A DNA stretch of 64,000 bases from Bryoerythrophyllum caledonicum (Eukaryota > Streptophyta > Bryopsida > Pottiales > Pottiaceae), in contig OZ020518.1 in the NCBI GenBank assembly GCA_963971425.1, positions 13,956,190-14,020,189 on the forward strand, read 5' to 3'. Positions 37,316-50,500 of this stretch are shown here, piece after piece. Made by a program: the position numbers and the translations under genes. Position 1 is the first letter of the stretch, and each line of letters opens with the position of its first letter. The notes beneath the pieces were generated by a model, which searched no databases, was not told the origin of the DNA, and was given only the letters and a program-made list of their open reading frames with translations.

Positions 37316-37530
37316 GGAGTTCCCATCTTGTTCCTAGTGCGTACACATAGAGTTTCCAATATGCTCACATAGAGTTCTCAACGTGTTTCTACAGAGTTCC
37401 CAGTGTGTTCTCCTATAGTTCCCAAAGAGTTCTCATGTCGTTCCTAGTGAGTTCCCAAATCATTCTCATGTATTCCGGACTGTTCTCAAGTGCGTTCCCA
37501 AGTGCAATTCCAAGTGGTCAAGGTTGTTTC
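37316..37530. repeat. Degenerate gttcycaagtg tandem repeat
   Basis: About 14 loose copies of an 11-20 bp unit (gagttcccagtgtgttctc and similar) next to the right end of the MITE. The rest of 37531-38440 is AT-rich and holds a possible Helitron-type 5' end at 37724. Confidence 0.55.
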
Positions 37531-38439
37531 CAAGTTTTCCCACGGTGTAATTAAAAAAATTATTGAGTGCATAATTCGCGTCTAGTGGGGCCCACCATCT
37601 GACGTTGGGATCCTAATGGGTGCTTCGTCAGATTGCATGTGTGTGTGCTTAGTAAGTATATACAATTTTTTACATTGAAAGATGCCATTGTTGGCCACAA
37701 TATTTAACTTATATGGTGTTGTATCTCTCTATATAATAAAAGTGGTGGAAATGAAGCCTAGTGATGAAACGTGGTAGATATTCAACAAGGCTTAACTAGG
37801 ACTTGACTATGGATTGGATTTAACGCTTATCTTTTAATATTTTTATCCTGAAATTATTACTTTACTTATATATATATATATATTAACCCCTAAATTTCTT
37901 TGACAATCTCACTCCAAAAACACTTCAAAAATGCTTCATTTTAGTGCAATGAATAAGGACAAAACAAAAAACTTTTACTTCTAGTTTTCACCGTAGGATC
38001 CCAATTAAGACTTATTGAGTAACTTCAATAAAAAAAATTATAAATTTTGACCACACGGATTGTAATATTATAGTGTTTGAAGTAGAGAAAAGGGTCCATT
38101 TTCTTCCGTGCGTTTAGTAGATCAGCAGACTTTGACTTCACTTGGTGTCAAATTTTTGCACTACACAAGGTCTAAATCCATTTCCATCATGTTATGCATG
38201 ATATCAGTTCCTTGCACTCCAATTTTAAGAGGTAGAAAAACGATCTAGCATTTTCAAAAAACTTGAGTAAGGAGTAGAGGTTCAAAAATTGTCAATTTGC
38301 ACTATACTTCTTTGTAAAATTAGTATGTTTTAGAATGAGAATCCGAATGGTTAATAAAAAGATTTACACCACAAAATGCTGCGGAAAAAATAGAAAGTAA
38401 ACAGTATGATGATCTCAAAGTTTTATGTGAAAGAAAAGA

Positions 38440-39450
38440 AGTTTTTCTGGTACAAGCGCAATCCTCAGTGCCGTAACTGCTTCCACCCCACCTGAAGATG
38501 CCTTAAGTGCTCTTCTGCATAGCTACTAAAAATGATAACATCATCAATGTAGCATTGGGCAAACGGTAAACTGGTCAACACCCGGTCCATCACCCTCTAA
38601 AACTCAGTGCGTGCGTTCTTGAGGCGAAATGGAAGAAACTTCCAAAGATAGAGTTGATCTCTCCCATTCTGATCAACTCCCCAAAATGCAGTCTTCACCC
38701 GGTCATCCACCACCAATGGTACCATGTGGTATCTAGACCGCAAATCTAAAGTACCAAATACTCTAGCGTGGCCCAGCGCATGAAACAACTCCTCCGGCGT
38801 GGACATGGAATATCGGTCTGACTTGGTCTTGCGATTGACCGACCTATAATTCCCACACATCCGCTTCGTCGTCGAGTTGCCAAAAATATCCTTCTTAGAT
38901 GGCAAAATCGTGGAATAAGCATACTTGCTGTTGGAGAGCTCAATTGAGTTGGCGTCCAATACCTCCTGACAATGAGTTTGAACCCCAACTTTCTCTAGAA
39001 GATTGAGCTTGGACGATTGTCAGAAGATTGGGTGGTCGTCCTCCAACTAGATGTGAATGGACTTGCCTCTAGAGCCCTCCAAATCATGGAGACTAAAGGC
39101 TAAACATCTACGATACGAACGTATAGATGCTCGAACCATTCGTCCCTCGGCACAGTTAAGATGTGGCCCCAAATCCGAAGGCCAATCATCAAACTCTGTG
39201 GTCTCCTTCTCTACCGTAGGAGATTCATCGCGTATCGGCAACGCCGGTGATTGATATTTGGTAGCAGAGACGGGATCCATGCCCCCAGACTCCTCACTCA
39301 CGGGATCCACAAAAAATCTTGTGTCGTGGTGATAAAATTGGAAAAAGATACCCCGAGCGTCTTCTCTACAAAAGTTCCCAACCAAAGTTGCAAAGATACA
39401 CTGAGCACAAGCTCCTCAGCTGCTTCCCTCTTCAAACAAGAAAAAACTTT
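38440..39450 (-). pseudogene. Ty3/gypsy reverse transcriptase fragment
   Basis: On the minus strand, after a pre-RT segment (LAFSLHDLEGSRGKSIHI near 39060), motifs ILPSKKDIFGN, RMCGNYRSVNRKTKSDRY, FGTLDLRSRYHMVPL, VKTAFWGVDQNGRDQLY and KFLPFRLKNA are followed in shifted frames by a CYIDDVIIFSS block (about 38520-38560) carrying the catalytic YIDD. Frameshifts and substitutions (RLKNARTEF for the usual GLKNAP.EF) mark decay. No LTRs, integrase or RNase H are seen nearby, so it is an isolated fragment. Confidence 0.8.
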
Positions 39451-39459
39451 GTTTCCTTA

Positions 39460-41571
39460 ATCTCTGTAGGATGTGGCACCGCTGCCCCCTGACCATCAGA
39501 GTCTGCCCCTAGCACACGTCAATGGTCACCCAAACGGAGCTGAACGGCGAAACAAAGCTACAAAATCAAATAAGAGTGTTGAGGTCAATGGCTATACCCA
39601 ACAAACAACGACGCTGGCCTTTAGAGAGATCCGTTGCGGTGGTGGTGTCTGTCAAAAAGCTCATTGTCCATTCCTCCATATTGGCCAAAGGCTCCTCAAA
39701 AGTTTGGAAAGTAGAATTCCAAACCATACCCGCATTGTGTGTCCTAAATGCAAAAGACCCCAGCTAACACATCAACGTAGGAAATGCCCCCCGAGTGAAA
39801 CCAACTCGGTTCACCGCCGCCAATGGTGGTTCTTCATCTTTGGTGGAAACATCATTATCTACCACACCATAAAGAGGCTACCACTTTTATCTGATATCAC
39901 CGATATTGAGTCATGAAAGATTGAAAGTGCAATAAAAAGATCCTTGCAATGATAAGTACAATCAGAGAGGGTGATAAAGGATGCCTATTACCATGGATAA
40001 ATACATATGGGTGAAGTTGATAAGGGAGTGCATAACTTACTTGGCTTTGACAAATGATACGGGACATTGACATGATTAGATATTTTGTGACAAGATGCCA
40101 CGATAGGGTTGCCGCTACCAACACTCTCTCGAAGATGATTTTTAAAAAACAATTACTATACTAATATTATTTGGGCATTTCTTTATTATCCCACGCTCTA
40201 GTTTTCATTCACCAACACCCTTTACTATATGTTGATAAGAATGAAGTATATTTTATGTGTGAGTCTATTTATATTACTTTCTATTTTTCCTTTATCTTAT
40301 TATTTCCTACAAATCATTTTACCTTATGTGATAAAAAATGAAACATAAAAAAATGAAAATTTTATTTAAAGCTACTCTATGGTGAAAACCTTTTGATTGT
40401 TTTAGAGTTTCAAACTCCCAAACGATAAAGGATTGTTACTTGTCACCCCTAGGTTGTTATAATAATTATGGTTCTTATTAAGGTCTGTCTATTCTTGCTC
40501 TATATACATGACTTAGTTATCATAGACCAATAATGCCATATATTGAACTATGTCAAACACATTAAGATAAATACAAACTGCCAATACTGAAGGAAAATTT
40601 AGTTAATGATTACAACCAATCACTAATAAAAACGTATGTATGGGATATATATTTGTCATATATCAAAATCTAGGCTAGAGAATCTCAATACCGTGTATGA
40701 AGCCAATGAATAAAGTACAAAATATATAAATAAGAGAGAGGAATAATACTTGTAAAACCAAAGCCACATAATTCACAACAATTCATACAAAAAATCAAAG
40801 TTGAATTTTCACTGCCTCCTATTGCTATCACACATACAAACTAATTAACGCTAGGGTTGAAACCAGGGCGCCTGTAAATTGACGGTGGAAAATGTGCAGT
40901 AGCAAAGGCATGTGCAGTAGTCTCGGCATATGTTGGATGTGTAAATGACTTTGAAGCAGACATGGCGGAGGCCATCATTTTGCCAAAAAATAGGTAATAT
41001 AAATAAAGATAAACTAAAATGATTCCAGTAGAATGACGGCAAAATCATTAAAAAAAATGAACTTGCTTACTCAAACGATTGCGCTTTGCCTCATGACAAA
41101 TTGGAACCTCATCTTCACCAAAGACATTATTTGATCCGGCTAGAATTGATAAAATTGTTGCATCTTCTTGAAGAAAAAAAGAAGAGCCTAAAAAATAAGT
41201 GCATTGGCTTCCAAGCCAATAACACCTCGATCTAGTCTCTTTTTTGCAGGAATAGAAGCTCTTGAACTTTTAAAATATGAGATTCAGAAACAATTAAATG
41301 AAGATTGAGCGCATAAAAAGCCACTTTTAATAAGTTATACTTGCACCTCTGGCAGTATTGACGTCCTCAGGTTGACCATATCTCCCTTTACAAACCAAAA
41401 GAAATATTAAGTCAGATACTGGGCTCCTAAAATCTAAACCCTTGGTAAATGCTTTTGTAGATAAAATTTCGATTACTGAGTGACGATTGGCCATTGAGAA
41501 CAAAAACACTAACCTAATGAGATGTTCTTAAGGATTGCACCCTCAAATTCTTTGCTCAGTTTTGATGTCAT
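39460..41571. other. AT-rich intergenic sequence, nothing firmly recognised
   Basis: 39460-39900 may be further decayed gypsy sequence upstream of the RT fragment. 40130-40850 is AT-rich without features. Minus-strand exon-like pieces around 41090-41510 (KGRYGQPEDVNTARGAS) are too short to call. Confidence 0.35.
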
Positions 41572-41989
41572 GTCTACACTCTTCAATTTATTATTGTGGT
41601 ACCCAGGAATTGAGAGAGATGAGTGAGGAATAGCTCCGTATTTCCTAGTGAGGAGGGTTCAAGGTGTTAGACAAATTTTGACCCATAAGGCAGTAAGAGG
41701 TGCTGGGCCTTACTTGCAAGCCTACTTATGAAGGTCATTATTTGTTGAAAGGTGTTGTGAGCATTCACATGTGTTGGGACAATGGCTTTGGAACAGACTT
41801 AGATGGACTCTTGCAAGAAGGTTGCTAGAGATTGGTTGCTATGGTTTATGAGGTAGATCTGGAGCGGGCCCTTGTATTGGACTAGACCAATAGCAACCGA
41901 TCCACTACCTTCACCACAAGATCCAAATCTAAGATCCAGATCTGAATCGGGGAAGATACTCATACACCATACACTTGAACCAGCCGAAC

Positions 41990-43130
41990 TAGGTCACATC
42001 CAGCAAGAGAGATGGTGCACAAGATCAACAGAAGCATGCAAGGAAAACAAAAGCAAGGTCGAAACAGCGGCCAGCCTCCAAGACTTTCAAGACAATCAGA
42101 TACTCTTTCTTTCTCACTTATTTGCCTTTCACTCATTTACAATTGTTGCTTCCATGTTCATATTTATTGTATAATCAGTACACACGCACAGAGTATGCTG
42201 CGGCCACACCAAAGTCATGAGGAAGGGGTGACGCAAGACCCAATCAGGAAGGAGCCAACCCCCCCAACTCACACCAACCAACATTCCAACACAAAAGATA
42301 AGAAGACCAGCAGTCCACTGCAGCAGCTGCCCACCAACAACTGGCCGAAGTAGTAACTAAGGAACTATAGCAGTCGGCGGCAGCAGCAGCAAGTCCAACC
42401 CCAACACTCGAGCTACCTACACCTATCACAATAAGATCAGCTACCTGCCAAGACCAACATCACCAAAAACAACAACCACAACTCCAAAGACACACCATCA
42501 AAAACTCGGATCCCACAGCTCCAACCAAGAAGAACAAGATTCCAAGCCAAATCCAGGACACAACCAAATTGAACTTCACTCAACAACAGAGATGTTGCAC
42601 AAGCACAGGAGACGAAGGCGCGAGAAACACAACCAAGGAAGAAACAACCACCAGCCCCCAAGACACGCAGATACCCTCTCTCTCTCTCACCTATTTGCAT
42701 TTCACCCATTTACAATGACTCCTTTTACACATGTATTTATTGCACAATCAATACACAGACACAAAGTATGATGCGGAAACAACAAAGACCTACGGAAGGA
42801 GAGACACAAGATCGAACCAAGAAGAACGCTTCTACATCAACACGCATCAATCAGCACTACAAAGAAGACACTGAGCAAGCCAGCAGCCTACAGCAGCAGC
42901 TGACCACCTGCAGCTCGTAGCAACAGCAGAATAGCAACGGGAGACAGCAATAGAGGTCCGCCAGAAAGGTCAACTCCAACACTCCAGCTACCTGCACCAA
43001 ATACAACAAGATCAACTGCTTGACAAGACCATCCTCACCAAAAACAACTACCACAATTCCAACGATCCACCAACGAAGACCCGAACATCAAAGGCACCAC
43101 CAAGAAAAACAAGATTCCAAGCCAATGCAC
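41990..43130 (+). repeat. Tandem 570-bp monomers in the 5' region of LINE copy 3
   Basis: Three anchors recur at 569-573 bp: tttcacycatttacaat (about 42128 and 42699), cagcagctg.ccacc (42322 and 42895) and gctacctrcacc (42411 and 42980). This gives two diverged monomers. Tandem 5' monomers act as promoters in some animal LINEs; that role is inference here. Confidence 0.65.
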
Positions 43131-45076
43131 AGGTACGCACAACTACAAGTAAGCCCTCACATACCTATTCCATGGTTTCCCTTGTGCTTTTTTCTTCCAC
43201 CAAAATATACTAACAACTGCAGCATAATAGTCACCACCGTAGCCACCAGCAAACTCCAACGGCACCATGATCAAGCTGTCATCAAAGTCAACAAACCACA
43301 CGTCAAGAAAACCGATATTAGACAAAACCCTAATGACGACATCCTCAAAAAAGACCAAATGAAGAACATAGCCAGCTCAGATCCAAAACCCAGCCATCAA
43401 GATCCAATCCTCCGGCCAACACCATCACACAGCCCTAGCCGCAAGCAATGTGTAAGCGAAATGCATCCAACATCAACAGACGAATTCATCACATTTCAAG
43501 AGCAATCATCAAGGTATATAACACTTCAATCCCCCTTGAAAAAATCCTTTCCTTCTTACTCACCCTACACTCCCTCTGCTACACTCACCACCTCCTGGGA
43601 GAGAGAGCACCCCCAAGCTGGGGAGACATCGCACAACATCCACGGCGCACTCAGGCACTACACAAGGTTTTTCCACCCACCGAATCGCAAGTACCAGTGG
43701 AGATACGACTCCAAGGAGGAAGTACGCCGCCCAGCTCCTCCCCACCCGTCCAGAAGTAGACATCAGTGAAGAAGCGCCGCCATTCTAGACAACGTTGCAG
43801 GCATCGAAGGAGATCAACAACTGTGAACTCAGCCCTTACGGTCCCCTACAGTGGAGCATCTCTTACCATATTTTTTGATTTTTTGTTTGCATCTTATAAA
43901 CCCTACAATACTCTTCCATGTATATCATTGATTGTGAATCTGATCTACAGACTTCACCCACATACTAACTCTCTCAACCTGGTACACACACAGATCAACA
44001 CCTACAGCGGAAGCTACAGGACGCACAAACACAAGACTATAGACGAGCATCGAGACAGCCTAAGATCGAACAGTTTGTGTAAGAGCCCACCTCCGTCAAC
44101 AGTATCTCGAAGAGGTGATCCCCACAACATTACGCCGCAGCCCAATATCCCTGTACGTTGCCACAAATCACCCTCCATACCAGCGTCGAAGGCCAGCAGA
44201 CCCACCATAAGTAGAGATTGGGAGTACGCAGGATCGCCACACTAGCTCGAAGGTGCGGCCGCCCACACAGGACCATCACAGCAGCCCGATGGTGGATCCG
44301 CCTTCGGTTCGTTGCAGCGGCTCGGAGGGACGACTGTTCATAGAAGGTCGACACAACAGGCAGCACGCAAAGAGAGAGCACGCGCAGCAGAGAACGAGAC
44401 CAAGCGGGAAGGAGCAGCCATTCACACGGAGTCTCTGTAGCCGATACACACACACAACATACGCCAGTCGAAGGGCGAGACTCAACGGTGCAAGCGCGAG
44501 CTTAAAGGGAGGTCAAGGTTTCCACACCAGCCGGTGGGAGAAGCTAAACAACGCAAGTGCAAGTTCAAACCAAGGAGAGGGTTTCCACAACAGCCATACA
44601 AGGAAGGAGGAGGGGCTAAGCTACGCAATGCAGAATCTGAAAGAAGGGCCGGGTCCCCACACAAGTCGGAAGGAGGAGATAGTTCGAAGGTGCGACCGGC
44701 TCTACAGTCTCTTCTCAACAACCCGAAGAGGCGTCCGCCCAAATAGGGCCATCACAATAACTTGAAGGTGCGGCCGCCCAACGCCAACCGGAGGGAGGGG
44801 CCAAGCTGTGCAAGTGCAAGTTTAAACAAAGATCAGGGTTTCTACAACATACGGCGGGCGAAGCTACAGTGCAGAAGAGCGAGTTCGAACAAAGAACAGG
44901 GTTTCAATACCAACCGCGCAAGAGCGAAGGCGGAGCTAAGCGGCGCCAGTCTGAAGGAAGGGCAAGGTTCCCACACCAATCGGAGGGAGGGGCTAAGCTA
45001 TACTAGCACGGGTTTGAATGAAGGGCAGGGTTACCGAGCAAGGCAAAGAGCGAAAGTAGACTGTTGGAGCTAGGGG

Positions 45077-47281
45077 TTGGGACCAGTAATTCCCAGCAAC
45101 AGGAGCTCGAAGGACGAGCCCAAAAACGGTAGTAGGACATGGGCCCAAATACTTTACCACAACGGACTGATTCCAATTAGTCTTAGAGACCACCTTATCA
45201 GTTTTTTACTACTGCTAGCTAATCCTTGGAGCTTCAACATCAACAGAAGGAAACCAGAGAACGCCCAAGGTACGACTTGGCACTATTGCACCCAAGTAGA
45301 GACTACACAATCAGGTCACTGTCTTCTATCACTCCCTTTGCATTCTAGTCTCTTTTGTAACCATTGGGTTTATTATGAAAACCTATGGACATGTACACAT
45401 AATTCAATATTACTTTTTTGGGGAGGTGACCACTTTTATGGCACCTCTCATGGCCGTGTATGTGCAAATGTCACTAAACATTACTCCTCTAAGTTAGAAT
45501 TAGATAATAGAGGTCAAGTCAATTTCTTGCATGACATCTTCATTCTTAAATTTTATTCCTTCTTGATCATTCCTACTTCACCAAGCTCTCAATGCATGTT
45601 GAGGGGAGAAGTTGAAATCAAGGTGATAAGGAAAAATGCTGTAGAAAAATTGCACACTTCATCTAGTAACAATCTTACTCTTGCTATCTACAGTACGTCT
45701 CAACTCCAAGCTGCAGTGACCCCCTCCAAGCGTTTGTTTGTTGAAGTACTAGAAGGAAAATCCATGTAATGAAAATGAAACTCAACAAGCTCTAGTTGTT
45801 GCAAGTGCCACCCAGAAAAAAGTGAAGGCAACAAGTTTGCCTTGCACCAAATTCTGGTAAGGCTACCACACAATAAATATACTTGCAAAGAAGAATGGGA
45901 GTCCAAAGGTACCCATGAATGCTTTGGAAGATTTGGTCAAGTTTGGTCTAAACACGAAAGAGGCAGTAGAAAGCATTGAAGCAATGTCCTCTTTCCCATT
46001 CATCCCCTGAGTAGAATGACCCTCAAAAAGGGTTGATGGAAAGCCTGGCAACCACTTCAACTTCACCCAACTCCCTAGTGAAGTTGAGGTGGATGAAGAT
46101 GGCTTTGCCTTGGATTACCAAGTCTCAATCCATTTTGAACTTGGTGACCAAATATGGGCAAAAGACGTGGTCTTAGACATGATAAAGTCACGACTTAAAA
46201 ATATGGGAATTCGGACTGGGACTCGCATTGGAGAACCAATAGCTATCTTTTGCTATCACCAATCAGAAAATTGGAATGGGGTCTTTAAATTGCATCTAAA
46301 AAATCCAGAAATAGATGCTAAGGAGCTATTGCAAGGGTTAAGGCCCTTCATTCTCACTTTGAATGAAGGGATCCCACACCAAGGAAAAATATGCAAATCA
46401 TATGACGCCTTGGCCTTTTCGCATCTATTGTCAATGAAAATATCAGGTCCCAATCTCGCCAATAGAGAAGCATATGATTTGCACTCCGAAATAGTAAAAG
46501 ATAGTTTTGCTAGAGGGTGTGACTTTGAAGTAACGGGGGTAGAGAAGAAAGGGTTTGCTGAGTTTGCATGGGTCTAAACCCCTTCTCCGGAACAAGCGGC
46601 CAAAGTAAAGGATTACAAAATCTCATTCAACAATGAGATCTTTGTGCCTATCTTTGCAACCCGGAAAATGGATGAGGACAAGATAGCAAAAAAGAATTGC
46701 CTAATTTTGATTGCTAAGATCTAAACAAAACAAAAAATGAAAAAGAATTAGCGGATGGGATCAAGTCCATCCTCGGGGAAGAGAATGTGGTAGATACATT
46801 CTTCAAGCTCGAACATGGACGACACGTCGGCACTTGTAACATTGAGTGTCTAAATGCAGCAGTGTATAAAATTTTTGTCAAACAAAGTAAAAAACTACAT
46901 GGTAAATACATCATGTTTACCCCTCATCCTAAAAGTTTGGACGGTAGTAACAAACCAAGTGTCGAGGAATTGACAAGACTAGGTTTTACGGATGTAAACT
47001 TGGCAGTAGCTAACGCGGTAATTGCCATGGAAAATGGCCTAAACAGCGGCAATGGCGTCACTCTACAACAACTTCAGAAAGAAATGAAAACCATGAAAGG
47101 ATAAATTGTGGAAGAAGCAAGACAGTATGCGGACATGGTACAAGCGAACACGGTCAAATCCCTTCGAGGAAAAATGTCAACGCTCCGATCCCAACTCATT
47201 GCAACCATCATGGCGGCAGAAACACAAGCATCGGAACGAGAGCAACGTGTCATTGAAAGCAAGATGGACACGTCAAACTAA
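45077..47281 (+). pseudogene. LINE ORF1 relic (copy 3)
   Basis: Open stretches in changing frames match copy 2 ORF1 throughout: TTWHYCTQVETTQ, FWGGDHFYGTSHGRVC, DGFALDYQVSIHFELGDQIW, KISGPNL, GRHVGTCNIECLNAAVYK and the coiled-coil end up to TAA at 47279-47281. Frameshifts near 45768 and 46730 and stops at 46006 (about) and 46575-46577 disable it. It supplies the undamaged codon (CAG) at the site of the copy 2 stop. Confidence 0.85.
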
Positions 47282-47425
47282 TAGCGTCAAACAACGCTAC
47301 ACCCACAAACTATATAGTATATATATATACTAAAAAATATGTTAGAAAAACCAAAAAATCTATAAAAATACATATAAAAGAAAAGAAAAAACTACCATAG
47401 TACACTCTTATACTAAAATATACGA

Positions 47426-47426
<1 letters not shown>

Positions 47427-47461
<35 letters not shown>

Positions 47462-47490
47462 AAAAAAAAAGCATCAACAACAACAACAAC
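47427..47490 (+). repeat. Short (AAC)n/(CAA)n spacer of LINE copy 3
   Basis: Eleven AAC units, an A run and then five CAA units between the ORF1 stop and the 2A motif, in the place of the greatly expanded tract of copy 2. Confidence 0.9.
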
Positions 47491-47528
47491 ATTTTACCCC
47501 CCTTCCACCAATAGCCATAAACATTACT

Positions 47529-47582
47529 CATTGCAAACTATTAATTATACTTTGCGGAGACATAGAAACCAACCCGGGCCCA
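47529..47582 (+). other. 2A-like ribosome-skipping motif before LINE ORF2 (copy 3)
   Basis: In frame with the ORF2 ATG at 47583 the codons read HCKLLIILCGDIETNPGP, followed by MPN. It matches the core D(V/I)ExNPGP with the hydrophobic stretch upstream, and the frame is open into the CAA repeat. In characterised 2A peptides the ribosome skips the bond after the last glycine. No in-frame AUG lies upstream in this copy. Confidence 0.75.
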
Positions 47583-50500
47583 ATGCCAAATGTCTTCTAC
47601 AACCACCCAAAAACACACAAAAGATTATCAAAAATATATTTCATTCTGAATACTATAAAACTCCACCCCGAATATCAACACCTAGCATCTTCCTTTGCGC
47701 CACTCCTAAAAAGTAATAACATACTCCACCAAACTTATTTCACCCTCTACCCCAACATTTCCCGCTACATACATCAAAGAAACAACCACCCATCCACACA
47801 TATCCTATTCGCCATAATTACCACCCTCCACCCTTCAATAGTCGAATGCAACAATATCACCAACCAACACAAACCCAACACACTAGACAAATATATTACT
47901 AAACACCCTATCCTCTCTACACAATCTCCCTGAAAGACATACAGATACACCTCACCGATACACTAAATTCCTAGAAGAAAACCAACACCTTCTTGAACAC
48001 AAAACCTCTCTACACAATGACCTATACAACGTTATTCACAGCCAAATCCCACCCCCTTCCCCCGATGAATTACAACTAAAATCTCCCTACTTCCCACACA
48101 AGCTCATCCTTGAAGTTCTTAGATGCTTTGAACCAATTCATGCTTATATGCACCCTACCCCGACACCCGCCTACATTTCCCCTCCACTCTATAACCATGA
48201 CAATATAGACAATAGAAACACATATATAACTACATGGAACACCTCAACGCTAAACATTGCTTTACCATGCATCCACAATCTAACCGCCCACACCAACGCA
48301 CCACCCGCCATAATTGCCATACAAGAAACTAAACTAACTGCTACTAAATCCACAAAAGACATCCAAAAAACATTCCCCGACTATAAACTTATATTTAATA
48401 ACACTCATTCTCTCACACGATGCATCCGACAACGAAGGCCATATACACCGGCAAGAGGAGGTCTACTCATGCTCATACACCAATCATATGCCTTCCCTGG
48501 GAATGTTACTAAAATCCCTACCCCGGCTAATATATCACCATATTTTCAAATTATTGAAATTACTAACCGACCCCTCCAACCATGGCTCATTCTTCATTTA
48601 TACATGCCTTCGCACATAGAAGACTCTAGACTTATTCTGGTAATCCAAAACTCCATTACTTCACAAATAAATACACACACTAACCATACAATAATACTTT
48701 GCGGAGACTTAACCGAGATATCGTCCTTATCGGAAGACAAAACGGAGGGATTCTTACCCCCCCACTTGAAATAGACTATCAATGGCAAAAGTACACGGAT
48801 GACCTAGAATTACATTTAATCCCAACCGATACACCATACTCTTGACAAGGTAGACTTAACTACACACATACTAGCCTAATTGATGGATTTTACATTAAAA
48901 CACCTACCCATACCCGATATACATCCACCACCAATACCACAACCAACTTAAACTCAGACCACTTCCCAATCCAACTCAATATACCTTACAACACCCTCAT
49001 AAGCAGGCCCCCCACAACCATCAACTCAAATGATATTAAAATACTAAACCCTATCCCAAAAGAAAACCTTGATAACTGTAATTCAATATTCTTTGAAAAA
49101 AACTCATTACAACTAGACTCCCTTACAGATATTCTTTCTAACCACCAACACCTCACACACATACAATGCCAAGAAGCTTGCACAACTCTTGACAAAATTA
49201 CTAATGAAATTTCTACTACATTAGAAAAGACTTGTAAAGCGCCCCCGATTCCACAACTCACACCTAGAACCTCGAAACAAGGGGGGTATCTCCCGAGAAA
49301 ATTAGCCAAAAAGTAGAAACAACATCTTGTCACATACCACACCATTTGTAAAATAATTTATGTTGCTAAAACTAACCAAAATTAGCGAACCCACCCCATA
49401 CTCTCTGAACTACAAAACCTCCGTCACCCTCAAATCCCACAAGTACCACTTCCCAACACCCCTCACGAAGATTGGCTAAAAGACATTGCAACCATTGCAA
49501 AAGCTGCCAACAAAGAAGCTTGGAAAATTACTACAAAATATGCAAGAGAATGTGTCAAAAAAGCCATTTCTAAGTACCGTCAATTATACGAAACTAGCCC
49601 AAAAAAGATTAATAGAAAAGTCTTTAAAAATAACACAAATCTACCATTAGACTGCATTTTAGATCAAAACAATAACATTTAACCAGCCCAGATGACATCG
49701 CAAACGAAATACATTTTCAACAATCCATAAACAACAGACCAACCACCCCCCATGTCACTTCCAACCACAACATACACCAACATGCACGTGCGGAGTTAGG
49801 CAATATCCGTGGCATGATTTGGACGGATTTACTATTGATTAAAGAGGCGAACCAACAACACCTCTCCACACATATTATAACAGAGACACATACAACATGT
49901 GCCTAAAAAATTTGGGAACCAACAAAGCCACCGGCCCGGACCATATTTCTAACTCAATTCTAAAAAACATGCCCCCAAGATTCCACAACCTTCTATCATT
50001 ATTCTTCCTTCATTGTTACAAACAAAAATCCATTCCCGCATCTTGGAAAACAAGCTTAACAATCTTATTATACGAAAAAGGCAACCCATCCATGCATCTA
50101 ACCACCGACCTATTGCCCTAGCTAACACCATCTACAAATTATATACTAGTACACTTACATCAATATTATCGGCCTACGGGGAAATACACCAAATACTACA
50201 CGAAAGCCAAGAAGGGTTTAGAGCCGAGAGAAGTACCACACGGCAACTTCAAACCCTCATTGCCGCTCTTGAGGATGCAAAATTTACTAATAAAGACATT
50301 TACATACTCTACATTAATTTCAAAAACGCATTCGGTTCCATTGACCATCCTCGATTGCTAGCCATTATGAGCGATCTTGGATACCTGGAAGACGCAGTCA
50401 CACTAGTTGGCAATATATACTCCTAATCTACCACTACATACACAAGGGAATTCTTTTGTAACACACGCCCTATCCCCATCCAATGTGGTACCATCCAAGG

